A DNA stretch of 64,000 nt from Portulaca oleracea (GCA_029582165.1 CM055889.1:16648341-16712340), one strand, 5' to 3'. Positions 23,348 through 34,724 are shown, counted from the first letter of the stretch. Program-made: numbers and translations. Notes: generated from the sequence alone by a model not told the origin.

Positions 23348-23653
23348 CATACATATAAAACTTTGATTAAATCAAACTACTGATAATCCTTTCCAACAGT
23401 TGTTGAGGTACAGCTCCAAACTCACTAAGTTTGTCCAATTCCCCAGTCCATATGGTTTTCTTCAGATGAAATTGTTATTGATTAAATCAAACTACTGATA
23501 ATTAAAACTTTGATTAAATCATACATATAAAACTTTGATTAAATCAAACTACTGATAATCCTTTCCAACAGTTGTTGAGGTACAGCTCCAAACTCACTAA
23601 GTTTGTCCAATTCCCCAGTCCATATGGTTTTCTTCAGATGAAATTGTTATTGA
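23348..23653. repeat. Direct duplication, 172-bp period
   Basis: A block starting catacatataaaactttgat at 23,348 recurs at 23,520 and continues nearly identically for over 130 bp, through cctttccaacagttgttgag and catatggttttcttcagatg. The high identity implies a recent duplication or an assembly duplication. Confidence 0.85.
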
Positions 23654-24418
23654 TAAGCTCTCTAACCAACAGAAAATGAAGGTGTAGGAGAATCAACACA
23701 TCAGCATCATCGACTTTTTAATATGCACAATTGCACAATACTTACTACTAGCCCTTGAAAACGGGAGAGAGGATGTGAGAACCCACCCAGTGGGTGGATT
23801 TGGTGAGAAAGAGACCAACTTACAATTTTGGAGATTAGTAAGGTCACGAAGTGATGGATCAAGGATGCCAATTAACTTCCTGATGTGGCAAAGTACATAT
23901 AATTACGAAGCAAAATAATGAAGAAAATTAATCCTAACTAAAAGTTAACTCTAACTCACAAAACCACACATACTGCAATCTAAGACATAGTTCCCAACAT
24001 CAATAGTCTTAACCAAATGACAGAGGAAACAAGCAACTCATAAATAATTTTTTCTAGTAGCTACATTGAAAAAGAGTCAAGGCCGAAGGGTCTAGACATA
24101 TGCTGTTTTACAGTAGTGCATGAAAGTATTATCGAATCAATTCTGTCCAAGACTTGCAACCATAAAAGAAAAGGGTTCAAATACAAGGGAGCTTCCATGG
24201 TATTGCCAAATGTTGATGGGAGCTACAACCTCAAATTTTCAGGGGAAATGTGTGAAGTATCTATTCATTTTTAGAAAATGTTACAAGCTTATGAAACACT
24301 TGTTACGGTGGCTTGTAAGACAGGAATACAAGACATAGATTCATTCAGCAACAGGGTATCAAGAAATGTATAGAAAAATACAAGGGAAACACCCTAAAAT
24401 GATCATCATCATGTAGAT
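23654..24418. other. Intergenic DNA, no supported gene
   Basis: A 72-codon ORF at 24,120-24,338 has no recognisable domain. Nothing else can be supported before the solo LTR. Confidence 0.4.
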
Positions 24419-25449
24419 TGATGTATAATGGGATCAAAGAGATCTCATTACACATAGAAATCAGGATCTTTAAAAACCAAGATAAGAATCTTGCTTCTCA
24501 AAGTTCTTAAAGATCAACCAAATTGAATGAAATGATGTATAATAGTATCAAGAATGATCAAATTATACAAAAGACTAGGATCTTTAAGTGGTTCTTTAAG
24601 ATTGAATGAAAGAATGTATGAATGGATGGATAAACGAATGGAATGGACGAAATGGATGAACGAAATGAATGAAATGAATCTAGGAATGGATGGAATGTAA
24701 GTTTCTTGAATGATTGAATGATATTCGAATGAATCTTGAATTTGAAACAATGTAGAAACAAAAACAAGATCAATGGAAACTAGAAAGAAACTCACGATTT
24801 GAATGATGAATGATAATGGCTTTGAAGATTCTTGGAGGATACAGCCACACCACCTTCAAGAATGCTTCAATCTCTTCCTATCACCACTTAGGACGCCACC
24901 CTAAGCTAGAAGAAGAAGATAGGATCGAATCTCCCTCAAGAGAAACGAAAACTAGCACAAAAGCTAGAGAGAAAACAACACCATGTGTTTACTTTGTATT
25001 TGATATATGAATGAATGAATTTACAAGAGGCCTAAGGGGGTATTTATAGTAATCCTAAGCCCCCTTGGACGTGTACTATTCAAGAAATTAGGCCCCTTGA
25101 GGCTTACATCATCCTACACAAGTATGACATCATAAAGAATCAAAATGAACTAAGCTAGATTAAAACATTGATAACTTGCTCGTTTCAAATCCAAATTCCA
25201 AGATTCAAAAACCATTGGAAAGCTCTTTCAATGCTCTTCAATATGTCTTTGGATGACTTTCTCAAAAGCTTTATGGTTCTTGAGATATAGAGCAAATTAC
25301 CGAGCTGCCCTTGTTAAAGCCATTCGTTTGTGTAAGAGACATGAGTGAATGGGGCTCCTTTTCTATGTAATCAAGTATTTGGCTCCTTTGGTGTGTATTT
25401 GATGTCTCCCTTGATGACCTTGATGTATATGGCTATCAAATATACATCA
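24419..25449. mobile_element. Solo LTR, 1,031 bp, with TAGAT target duplications
   Basis: The segment starts TGATGTATAATGGGATC and ends AATATACATCA, so it has TG...CA ends and a TGATGTAT/ATACATCA inverted repeat. Identical TAGAT pentamers flank it at 24,414-24,418 and 25,450-25,454. No gag or pol lies next to it, as expected after LTR-LTR recombination. A TATA-like tatttatagt near 25,040 and a GAATG-rich low-complexity stretch at 24,600-24,730 lie inside. The superfamily is not determined. Confidence 0.85.
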
Positions 25450-26554
25450 TAGATCATATATTGTACTGCAATCAACCTCAGCTTTGTGGTAATGCCATTC
25501 AGCTTTGCAGTAATATGAGATCAATCATTGACTGGGGGTTGGGGTTGTGATTTTCCAAAGTCCTAATAAGGGGTAAACATAGAAGCTAAAGAAACATACC
25601 CCAAGTTAATTGACTAATAAGTTAATTGACTAATTAACTAGCTAACTAATTAGTTAATCCCACAGAAGACTAGAAGAGGAACCACCCCAAGGTGCATAAG
25701 ATAATAACCAATTAACTGATTAGTAATTAACTAATTAATTAATTAATACCATCAGAAATAACCCAACTGGTGTTCTCATTTCTCATCTCGATTGCATTTA
25801 TAAACAAATCAGAACAACTGCAACTTCAAAAGGAGTCAAAAGAAGACCTAAATGGAGTCATCAAACACTAAAACACCACTAATATTACGCACTGACTAAT
25901 TTTCCACACTCTAAGAACAAGGAAAAAAAAAATCAGTCATAAACTAAACAAAACAAATACTATTAGCGAGAAAAGTACAAAAGAATCTCATAAATGGGGA
26001 AATACCTTTATAATCTATGACATTGACCTCAAGCTTGAGTTGCTGAACAAGGGACTTGCAAACAGGGGCTTTACACCAGCAGCTGCACAATCAACAACTG
26101 TACGGTCTTCTAGGTCCGATCCTTAACATCCATCAAAGCTTGCAGTTTCGTCTCTCGTTCGTGCCGAAATTCCTTCACCAATCCTACAATTTGAGGACAA
26201 AGGGAGACAAGATTGACGAAGATAAAGAAACCCTTTTCCAGATTAAGTCTTTGGTTAATTGCCAACAAGGTGATTAGGGATTACGCTGATCACCTTTGAG
26301 GAGGTTTGAATTCCCTTTTCGAGCAGCAGACAGAAGGCACAACCGTGGGATTTTCCCTGCTGCAAGGAAATTAAGCTAACTTTTAATCGTCATTCGTCAT
26401 TGTTAATGAAGGAACCAAAACGAGGGAGAGAGGGCAGAAGACGCAATCGTACAGAACCGTTCAACGGAGCGAACGATCGAGACAGAGAGTGTGGAGCACG
26501 CGTGGCATATTACTTTTTGAAAGAAAAGCCAAGTGGATCAGATATTTTGATGTA
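25450..26554. other. Intergenic DNA with AT-rich repeats and a possible minus-strand exon
   Basis: Around 25,600-25,750 there are many ttaattaact-type repeats. At 26,450-25,996 the sequence is more GC-balanced. Read on the minus strand, it ends at a good splice donor (AAAG followed by GTATTT). It could be an untranslated leader exon of the HHP gene or of a lost gene. No long ORF or known domain is present, so this is weak. Confidence 0.25.
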
Positions 26555-26810
26555 CACCTCCGTTGCATATTAATTGTCGTCTTTGTAAAATGTATAGTCA
26601 AATTTTAAAAATTTTGATAATAAATTTCTCAATATATATAACAAGATGCTATATAAAGTTACTACCATTAGATTCGTAATAAAAAAATACTATTATAAAA
26701 GTATAATATTGCAATTATTAATAACATATTATGTGAAAAATTATCAATCAAAGAGTGACATTAGAAACCGTAAAAATCAAAATTATGGCAATTAATATGG
26801 AACGGAGGAG
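26555..26810. mobile_element. Stowaway MITE, TA-flanked
   Basis: The termini are CACCTCCGTTGCATATTAAT and the complement of CTCCTCCGTTCCATATTAAT. TA dinucleotides lie at 26,553-26,554 and 26,811-26,812. The interior is shared with the relic at 5,697-5,975. The CTCCGT ends and TA duplication are typical of Stowaway. Confidence 0.85.
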
Positions 26811-26812
26811 TA

Positions 26813-27258
26813 ATAATTTTAAGAGCCCTATATTGTGAAAAATAATTACCAAGTATTCTATATTATGAAGTAATAAGTTTTGGAGGGAGTGTTTAGATAA
26901 AATTATAAAAATGTCCTTAAACTTTCTAATTTAGTCAAAAAATGACACTATACTTCCGGAAATGTCGTTAGTGCCATTTAAGTTTTCATAATACTCAAAA
27001 TTACACTTCAATGAAAAATTAGACTGCTATAGTAGGTTCACTCCAAATTTTCCTAATTGTCCCAAAAAAAAACCCAAAACTTGTGCAACACTCCTTCATC
27101 TAGGGGTGAGCACATTTGCTCCCGGTTGAGGTTTTTTAGTCATTTCATTCATTTACGTCGTTTTCAGTACGTGAATTTGCAATGCATGATATGGATGATA
27201 GTTGTATTCTTTCTATTGTCGGAAGAATCTTTTTGTACGTTATTTTATTAAAATTATT
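26813..27258. other. AT-rich DNA up to the pararetrovirus edge
   Basis: No gene is supported. The left boundary of the viral copy lies somewhere between about 27.1 and 27.26 kb and is not marked by a repeat or TSD that I can see. Confidence 0.4.
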
Positions 27259-27480
27259 TTATTCTTCGTCTGTAAAATAATATATCACAGATTCGTCCAA
27301 ATTTTTATTCAATTCGTGCCAAACCGTATATTCAAAAGTTTTTTCTAATCGCGCGATTTGGTCTTTAATTAAATTTAAGGTATTTCTATGAACACTTGAG
27401 GGTAATGTTACTAGATATGTATACCTTGATTTTTTATGTTCTAATAAATTTTTTTCTAAAACCTTTTGTTGTTTGATCAA
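27259..27480 (-). CDS. Small viral ORF downstream of the primer-binding site
   Basis: A 73-codon open frame lies about 300 bases after the tRNA-Met primer site, the place where caulimovirids carry their first small ORF. The peptide is charged and helix-forming, with no motif I recognise. The copy is truncated just beyond, so the next gene in circular order (coat protein) is not joined here. It may be a pseudogene remnant; its role is unknown. Confidence 0.4.
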   Translation of the reverse strand: MIKQQKVLEKNLLEHKKSRYTYLVTLPSSVHRNTLNLIKDQIARLEKTFEYTVWHELNKNLDESVIYYFTDEE

Positions 27481-27783
27481 CTGTTCTTAAAAAATCTCAG
27501 GCTTCTTAAATACATAATTCAATTGAAATCTATTTTTAAACATATTTATTTCTTAAGCTTGAATTATGAATTTCAGATATTCTTTCAGTTAAATAAATGA
27601 TTTTTGTGTGAAAATTAATACATTTAATTTTATTTTGACAAAAATAGTTAATTAGTCATAATAGTCCATCTTCACAATACATACCGATCATTATTTCTAT
27701 TATAAATTTTTCTAGTTTCATATCTAAAGTTCTTCGAAAAATTATTTTATCATGTTCTTCATTCATATTTTGCTTGATCTTAT

Positions 27784-27796
27784 GGCTCTGATACCA
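27784..27796 (-). promoter_or_regulatory. tRNA-Met primer-binding site of the pararetrovirus
   Basis: On the minus strand the sequence TGGTATCAGAGCC is complementary to the 3' end of plant initiator tRNA-Met. It is the canonical first-strand primer site of caulimovirids. It lies between the promoter region and the small ORF, as expected for the genome origin. Confidence 0.85.
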
Positions 27797-28238
27797 TCAA
27801 TCACAAGGATCTGGTAACTTTTTGTAGAAAAAGGTTTAAAACTATTTCTTTAGAGAGCAAGTTGGAGTATTAACAACTTTAACGTGATTTCTTTAACATG
27901 ATTAATATTGGTACTTACAGAATAAAATAAACTGAATTAATTTTAAAATAAATTTATACATTTCTTCTTCTGAAATATAGAGAGTCTGGAAATCGTTAAA
28001 TCTCCTGCCACCCCTTCTCTTCAGGTCTTATTGGTCTTACTTCGGCTCTCTACCCTCACAATCTCTCTTTCTCTCAGAATTTGAAAGATGTAAAGATTTT
28101 GAAAATTTATAAAAACAGACTTATTTTATTTATGTTTTTCCAAATAGGAAGAACTTAGAACATTTTTACCAGACTCTCAAATACAGAAACACTCAAAGCT
28201 CCATAAAATTCTCTACCTCTCTTCACTTATTCTACATC

Positions 28239-28246
28239 TATTTATA
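28239..28246 (-). promoter_or_regulatory. TATA box of the pararetrovirus promoter
   Basis: The minus strand reads CTATAAATAGATG. It lies after the 337-aa ORF and about 450 bases before the primer site. The position fits a caulimovirid pregenomic RNA promoter. Whether it is active here is unknown. Confidence 0.55.
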
Positions 28247-28478
28247 GATGAAAATACTGAACATAACTTTCACACCTTACATCATTGCATACGTCAAATT
28301 ACAACAAATATCTGGTTCTTCAGTTGAGTCATCTGCATTATATCTTCCAGGTGGGTACATTTTGTGGATTGATTTTGACACTTCATGAATTTCAAATTAT
28401 TGGTTTTTTGTCGGCTTCTCTGTTGAAATGATCTGCATATTTCCTCTTGACTACACTGCTACTCTTGAATATTCCGGG

Positions 28479-29492
28479 TTAAAGATTTTGGTAGAAATAA
28501 AATATTGGATCATCAAAATGTTTGGACTTGGCGCCTTTCTTGGTAACAATAATCAGATCTTTTTCTTTAGTGCTGTAGAGAGACTTGAATCCTTCTCCAT
28601 AATATTCCCCATTGAGGATTCTGACTGCAATTGCTCCGCTGATTCTTCTGGATAAATTGAACTTAAATAGCTTATAAGATTTGGATAACGTGCCTTCAAT
28701 ATGATATCCATCTGCTACGTTTCCAACTTCTATCATGTATATAATTGGAAAAAAAAAATTTTTCGTTTCATCTTTTTTTGGGGGAATCACAGAAAAATTT
28801 ACATATATGTCTCTCATTGTCATGGACCTGAAGTCCATTAATTTTTCTATGATTATTGGAGGGAATTTGGATAATTGGGTTAAACTCTGGTCTGGGTATA
28901 CAAGATCCAGGTATCCAAATTTGTAAAACTGATATATGATGTCTGGGTCGGCTTTTGTGGCTATTATTCTGGGAAAATTAAATTCTTCAATAGTATAGAA
29001 GATGTTTGGGTATTCTGAGATCCTTGAATAAGCAATCACATTGATTTTCTTGTATTCTATATAGAATGGATCATTGATATCTATTGGATTGGATAATCTT
29101 TCGCCTGTGGTTTGAATAACAGGTCTTTGAGCTAGAGTTCTAGCTTGACGTTGTAGCATCTCTTTCTCTTTTTCAAGAGAGGGGTTTGATGCTTTTCCCT
29201 TAATAATATCTTGTTGAGTACCATTCTGGGATTCTTTTTTGATATTTGGCAACTGTGAAGAAGATGATCCTTCTTCTTTGATCCTTTGTGTTAGAGAAGA
29301 GGTTCCTTCTCCTCCGAGTTCTTTGGCAACCTTGAAGATTTCTTCTACAACAGTTCTTACCTGTGTCATATCAAGTTTTATACTTTGTATTTCTGTCTCT
29401 AAATATTGGATTCTTTCTTCTGCAATCTCAAAATATTCATTGATATCCAATCCAATATCTTCTATACGTCTCGCTAGACGATCTAGATTCAT
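28479..29492 (-). CDS. Intact 337-aa viral ORF downstream of RNase H (transactivator/inclusion-body position)
   Basis: This is the longest undisrupted viral frame in the copy. Its ATG overlaps the stop of the RNase H frame as ATGA (29,489-29,492), a layout suited to reinitiation in polycistronic caulimovirid RNAs. Residues about 1-60 are heptad-like and acidic, consistent with a coiled coil. A Ser/Gln/Lys-rich linker follows at about 65-120, then a globular half rich in aromatic residues. By position it corresponds to the translational transactivator/inclusion-body gene of the family. I cannot confirm this by motif, so the function is inference. Its intactness in an otherwise decayed copy is notable. 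Confidence 0.6.
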   Translation of the reverse strand: MNLDRLARRIEDIGLDINEYFEIAEERIQYLETEIQSIKLDMTQVRTVVEEIFKVAKELGGEGTSSLTQRIKEEGSSSSQLPNIKKESQNGTQQDIIKGKASNPSLEKEKEMLQRQARTLAQRPVIQTTGERLSNPIDINDPFYIEYKKINVIAYSRISEYPNIFYTIEEFNFPRIIATKADPDIIYQFYKFGYLDLVYPDQSLTQLSKFPPIIIEKLMDFRSMTMRDIYVNFSVIPPKKDETKNFFFPIIYMIEVGNVADGYHIEGTLSKSYKLFKFNLSRRISGAIAVRILNGEYYGEGFKSLYSTKEKDLIIVTKKGAKSKHFDDPIFYFYQNL

Positions 29493-29752
29493 GATCGGAG
29501 ATATTCTTCTTCTCTTGTGAGATAATCTGCAATAAAATTTTGATTTCCTGAAACATGCTCATAGACAACGTTAAATTGAGATAAAAATGTCTTCCATCTA
29601 TGAAGTTTTCTCATATGAGGGTCATTATCTAGATTTTGTTTTACAAAAGTAGTCGTAACTTTATTTTCAGTTAAAGCTTTAAATGGTTTTACTATTAGAA
29701 ATAATCTCCATTTTTTCATTCCTCTGATTATTGCTAATAATTCTTTTTCCAT
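29489..29752 (-). pseudogene. Pararetrovirus RNase H fragment
   Basis: The fragment opens with MEKELLAIIRGMKKWR and ends with a HVSGNQNFIADYLTRE stretch. That order of an early ELLAI block and a late HxxGxxNxxADxLTR block is the C-terminal RNase H of caulimovirid polymerase. RNase H removes the RNA template during reverse transcription. The N-terminal part of the domain and the link to RT (29,753-30,140) are frame-broken. Confidence 0.85.
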
Positions 29753-30140
29753 GGTGTTATAATTTTCTTCTTAAGGTGAAATTGTGCCACTATGATATCC
29801 ACAAATAGCATTTAAATCCGTCTTTAGAACAGCTGCCTATGTAATGTCTGATGCATCTGTTTGTAATATAAGATTATTATCTGGTTCTAGTAGTTTTAAC
29901 GGTTTTAATTCTGAGCATTTAGCTTTTATTTTTCTTACTTGTTCCGTGTGATATTTTGACCATTGTTTCGTATTATTTTTTTCTTAAAAGTTTTTGGAAG
30001 TCTCTTTTTTCTTCTGCTAACTTTTCGATATAATCTCCAGCATAATTTAACAATCTTAAAAATCTATAGATTTGCTTTTTAGTTCTTAACTCATCTGAAT
30101 ATTCTAATATTTTTCTAGTAATATGAGGTTGAATCGAGAT

Positions 30141-30823
30141 TTAATTTTTTCCTAATTTAAATCCTAAAAATTCAATTTCTTCTTTTTCTATAATGGCTTT
30201 CTTTTCACTAAGGCATATTCCTTCTTTTATAGCCGTTTCTATGAATATTTTTAAATGTTCTCTATGCTCTTCTAGTGTTTTTGAGCTAATTAATATGTCA
30301 TCTACGTATACGATTAAAAAGGAATTTAGATGTTTGGATGAATTGTCCATTGTTCTTTGGAATATCCTAGCTAGGTGCATTTTTTAATCCAAAAGGCATT
30401 AATCCATTCATAATATCCTTGTGGGGTGCTAAATCCTGTATATTTAATGCTATCTTCTTCCATTTTTATTTGCCAAAATCCAGATTTACAATCAAATTTC
30501 GAAAAATAGCTTTTATTTTTTACTAAATTAATTAGAACTTGTTTATTAGGTAGAAAATAATTGTCTATTTTGGTAAATTGATTTAAATTTTTATAATTAA
30601 TAATCATTCTAGCTTTTCCTTTCTTTTTTTCTACTTGATTCATTACCATAAAAGCAGGAAATGAATAGATAACTTTTGATGGTCTTATTAAACATTTCTC
30701 TAATAATTCTTTAATTTGTACCGAAAATTCCTTAATGTCTTCTGGAGTATATAACATTGGGTTTTCTTTAATATAAACTTCTTGGTTAGCTCTATTTTGG
30801 CTCTTGGATGATTGGGCTTCCAA
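30141..30823 (-). pseudogene. Pararetrovirus reverse-transcriptase domain
   Basis: Two overlapping frames (30,823-30,371 and 30,380-30,141) cover the fingers and palm. The first has the INYKNLNQFTKIDNY and FSKFDCKSGFWQIKM blocks. The second has VYVDDILI, the catalytic YVDD. They are separated by a frameshift near 30,375 in the FG-block region. The same region occurs in the plus copy at 54,242-54,949. The domain order with protease upstream and RNase H downstream is caulimovirid. Confidence 0.88.
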
Positions 30824-30884
30824 AATTGTAAAGGGTCTTCAAAATAAATTTGTTTTATCTTGTCCAGTAAATATTCTTTCCGAA

Positions 30885-31531
30885 TTATATGGACTTGAAT
30901 CCTGGGTTTTCGTACCCTAGTCCACCACACTTTGGGCGCACTCTGTATGGACTTTTTAAAGTGGGTATTTTAAGGGTATTGCCACATTTAGTAGTGAAAT
31001 AGACAGTATATGTAGTTTGGGCAAATTTAGCAAATTGCTTTAGGAAGTCATTGCCTAATAAAATGTCATATCCTGAATTATATTGTAATACTAAAGGGAT
31101 ATTGAGTATTTTATTTCCTAATGTTATAGGAACGTTTGCTTGAATTTTTTTTACAGATACACTAGCTGAATGAACTCCTTGAAGTTGTATTTTCTTATTA
31201 GCTGGTAGTTTTTCCCATTTTGGTAAAAGAAAGTCTTGAAAAACAGTTACTTCTGAACCAGTATCTATTAAAGCAATAGTAGTTATATCTAATTCTTGCA
31301 CTGTTATTTCTATATATGTAAGAATATGAAGTTCTAACTGTCTCATAATAATCGTTGGAGAATTATTTTTTGTCCATTATTATTTAAAATTGCATGATGT
31401 GCTGTAATTTCATAGGAAGTATATTGGTCTAAAAAGTTCATTCCTAATAAAATATGATAATACTCATAATTAATTGTATGATCCACGTAACATTCAAATT
31501 CTAGATAGTGTGAATCATGAGTTTTCATCAA
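30885..31531 (-). pseudogene. Pararetrovirus aspartic protease region
   Basis: The frame at 31,346-30,885 contains ALIDTGSEVTVF, the DTG active-site motif of a retroviral-type aspartic protease, and later YDILLGNDFLKQF, the conserved ILG block. The upstream frame (31,531-31,343) holds another ILLGMNFLDQY block, suggesting two protease-like folds in series or a duplicated segment. Proteolysis would process the viral polyprotein. Stops and a frame change at 31,343 break it. Confidence 0.8.
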
Positions 31532-31678
31532 AATTTTGGATTTTTATTTTAAAGATGTATTTCTTCCGTCATATGTAGAGAAAGTGTATTCTTAGGCTTG
31601 AATCATAGGTAAAGGTAGAATTTTACAATGGCTCTGGGATGTTCCAGTATCTATAAGGACTTTATTTTTTATCCAAGA

Positions 31679-32239
31679 TTAACCATTAAAATATTCTAGA
31701 TTTACTTTATAGGTACTATTGGTATTCGGGAAGGTTAATTGTATATTTTTAGGTCTAAATTTAGCTTGTCCTTTTAATAATTTTTGTGTCATAGGTGTCG
31801 GGTTTGATATCCTAAAACCTCTTTCTGTGTATGATAGTCTTGGTGGTTGATAACTAGTTGAGGCATCTTCATCTACTAGTTGAAAATCTGTTATTATAGG
31901 AATACTAGGTTCTTGTGCAGATGATCCTATGACAGTACTAATAGTGGAAAAGATGGGGTCTATTTTAATTTTATCCTTTTGATTCGTTTCTTTTATTGGA
32001 AAATTTGTATTTGAGAAAACGTATAATCCTCTGTAGTAAAAGGATAATGCATTATTTCCTGGTTTTAGTCCTATATCTTTTAGGAGCTTAAACTGAAGAT
32101 TTAATGTATCTTGCATATTCTTACTACGTATGGTTATAGATTAATTTGGATAACAATCAAATATTAATTTTGAGTAAATTAGATTTCCTTGTAAGGTTCC
32201 TAAATGACTATTTCTAGTATCTTTAAATCTTTGATCATG
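31679..32239 (-). pseudogene. Pararetrovirus movement-protein C-terminal region
   Basis: A 145-codon frame (32,116-31,679) with a Ser/Thr/Pro-rich centre continues the movement-protein reading frame after the LINE insertion. It matches the plus copy at 37,710-38,140 closely. The upstream 32,117-32,239 portion is the conserved core up to the LINE junction. A stop separates them from the protease part. Confidence 0.7.
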
Positions 32240-32240
32240 T

Positions 32241-33505
32241 ATGCCGGAAAGTCTAAATCAAACAATCATCTCGCTCATCCCGAAAAATAACCAACCGAAA
32301 AACATGAAGGAGCTACGACCAATTAGCCTGTGTAATGTGACGTACAAGATGATTGCGAAGGTAGTGGAAAACCGCTTAAAGAAGTGCTTGGTCAAGCTAG
32401 TTGATACCAAACAGTCAGCCTTTGTTCCAGGGAGGCTCATATTTGATAACATAATTGTGGCATATGAGATTTTTCATTTTATGAAGAGAAAGAAGACGAG
32501 TTGGAAGGGGTGGATGGCAGCAAAGCTCGATATGAGCAAGGCGTATGACCGGCTGGAGTGGGCTTTCCTAGAGCATGTAATGAGGAAGATGGAATTTCCA
32601 GAGCCGTGGATTCAATTGGTGATGAAATGTGTAACTACGGTAAAATCACGGGATGCGTTAAACCGGAGCGAGGGATCAGACAGGGTGACCCGCTGTCACC
32701 CTACCTATTTCTTTTGGTGTCGGAGGGACTTTCATCACTGATCAGGGAAGAGTGCCGAAGGGGGGAACTGAAGGGAATTAAAATTTACAGGAGGGCTCCG
32801 AAGGTTTCCCATATGCTGTTTGCGGACGACAGTTTGTGTTTCTGAGGGCAATGTCGAGGAAGCGGGCAAGTTAAAGGAGGTCTTGAAGAAGTTTGAGGCC
32901 ATGTCAGGACAACAAATAAATGTCGATAAGTCGGAAGTAATGTTTAGCCCAAATACCAGCGCGGAGAGGAGAAATTAGATTTTGCAGGTGCTGGGTATGA
33001 GAGAGATGGAGGCGGATAAGAAGTATTTGGGCCTCCCACTCTGTCTAGGGAGATTGAAGAAAGAGACTTTTGCACATTTAAAGAGCAAAATTTGGAACAA
33101 GATGAAGGGGTGGAAGGAACGCTTACTTTCACAAGCGGGAAGGGAGACACTTATTAAAGCTGTACTACAAGCGATATCATCTTATGCGATGAGTGTCTTC
33201 CGGCTTCCAACTACAAGCGATATCATCTTATACATTGGTTTTCATGGGACAAAATTTGCAAAGGGAAACAATATGGTGGGATGGGTTTATGGAATTTGGA
33301 AGATTTTAATGTTGCATTGCTAGCGAGACAAGTTTGGCAGATCTTAACGATGCCAGACTCCCTAATGGCGCAATTGCTTAAAGCCAGATACTACCCCATA
33401 ACTGGAGTGTTGCAAGGGAAAGAAGGGTGGGGAGCAAGTTATGTTTGGAAGAGTTTGTTGTCCGACAAAGATTTACTACTAAAAGGTTGGTTGGGGAGTG
33501 GGTAA
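32241..33505 (+). pseudogene. LINE ORF2 RT domain
   Basis: Frames give LRPISLCNVTYKMIAKV, AKLDMSKAYDRLEWAFL, GIRQGDPLSPYLFLLVSEGL and HMLFADDSLCF, the RT palm with canonical FADD. Frameshifts occur near 32,640 and 32,840, where the frame ends at a stop. Downstream, MEADKKYLGLPLCLGRLKK (about 33,007-33,063) is the conserved post-RT block. The copy cannot make active RT. Confidence 0.9.
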
Positions 33506-34197
33506 CAGGGAGGACATTCTAGTGTGGGGGGACAGATGGATGCCGAAAGGAGCTAGGCAATTCCTAGGACCAGCCCCGGAAGGAAAAGAACAATGGATGG
33601 TTAGCAGGTTGATACATCAGGAAGGATACCAATGGAATGAAGGCCTATTGAAGGAACTCTTTGGTGAAGACAGAGCAAATGAAATTAAAGTGATATACCT
33701 GAGACCGAGAAGAACCCGAGATTTCTCGATCTGGCTCCACTCCAAACCTGGGGAATATGAGGTACGATCCGGGTATCACTTGCTGCAGTCCACACAAATG
33801 GCGACAACCTCGAGGCCGACGAGAGACAACAACCCTTGGGGGGGAGATATGGAGGATTCAAACTCATCCACGAATTAAAAATTTCATTTGGAGGTTCCGG
33901 CAAAATATTCTCCCAACAAAGGGCAATTTGGTGGTGAAGAGGTATGTGCAGAATGCATTGTGTGAGATCTGTAGAACACATCAGGAGGACCTCAACCATG
34001 TCTTCCGCGGCTGCAAATGGGTAAAGGAGGTTTGGCAAAAGCTCAATTTACAGGAGGTGATGCATATCGAAGGTAGAAATGTACAGGAATGGTGGGAGGA
34101 GATTGAGGAAAAGTTGGGCAAAAACAAAACCCCGTCTATGGTTGCACGATTTGTGGAGTATATGGTGGGGAAGGAACGACTACATACATGGATCTAG
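33498..34197 (+). pseudogene. LINE ORF2 connector and zf-RVT zinc finger
   Basis: The ILVWGDRWMP block (near 33,515) and LPTKGNLVVKRYVQNALCEIC, followed by HVFRGCKWVKEVWQKL, form the Cys/His zinc finger of plant LINE ORF2. A frameshift near 33,840 splits the two parts. Confidence 0.8.
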
Positions 34198-34285
34198 AGG
34201 GTTGGATGCGGCGATGGTGGCGGAAAGAGCGAGCTAAGCCGCAGCGGAAGTCGGGGAATCGACGACCAGCGGAGGACAACAACGA

Positions 34286-34724
34286 ATGGAGATGGACCGG
34301 TTACCGGAAGATGAGGTGGGAACTTGCAAAATCTGGTGTGATGCGGCGGCGCTGGAGGAGAAGAGCTTGATAGGGCTGGGCTGTGTCATTCGAGGGGAAG
34401 GTGGAAGGTTCATGTGGGCGTCGTGCTCGTACAGGGAGCTGAAATGCTCCCCAGAAATGGCGGAATTGTTGGCGGTGAAAGAAGGGCTGGAAGCAGCGGA
34501 CAAAGCTGGTCTGAGAGATGGTGTGGTGCTCAGTGACTCATAGGAGGTGGTAAGGAATCTACAAAAGGCTGATGTTAAAGGGCACCTAAAGCTCCTTTAT
34601 GAAGATGTGAAAATGTTGATGAATTCAGGTGGAGTGAAAACTGTCAATTGGGTCAGAAGGACACACAATGAAGCTGCCCATAGAATGGCCCAATGGGGGG
34701 GGGGGGGTCCACAGATTGTGTAAT
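34286..34724 (+). pseudogene. LINE C-terminal RNase H domain
   Basis: KIWCDAA, GLGCVIRGEGGRFMWA, CSPEMAELLAVKEGLEAA and VVLSDS are the four acidic-residue blocks of an RNase H fold (RVT_3 type). After an in-frame stop (position of SDS-stop-E) the frame resumes with EVVRNLQKAD and later VRRTHNEAAHRMAQW, giving the final His/Asp block. Plant L1 elements with an acquired RNase H are documented. A run of 13-14 G residues follows at about 34,697. Confidence 0.85.

Noticed and set aside
27784..27796. tRNA gene at the TGGTATCAGAGCC site
   Set aside because: Only 13 bases match the tRNA 3' end and no cloverleaf surrounds them. It is a primer-binding site.
33685..34038. 117-codon minus-strand ORF in the LINE
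   Set aside because: The plus-strand frames carry the LINE zinc-finger motifs; this one is a shadow.
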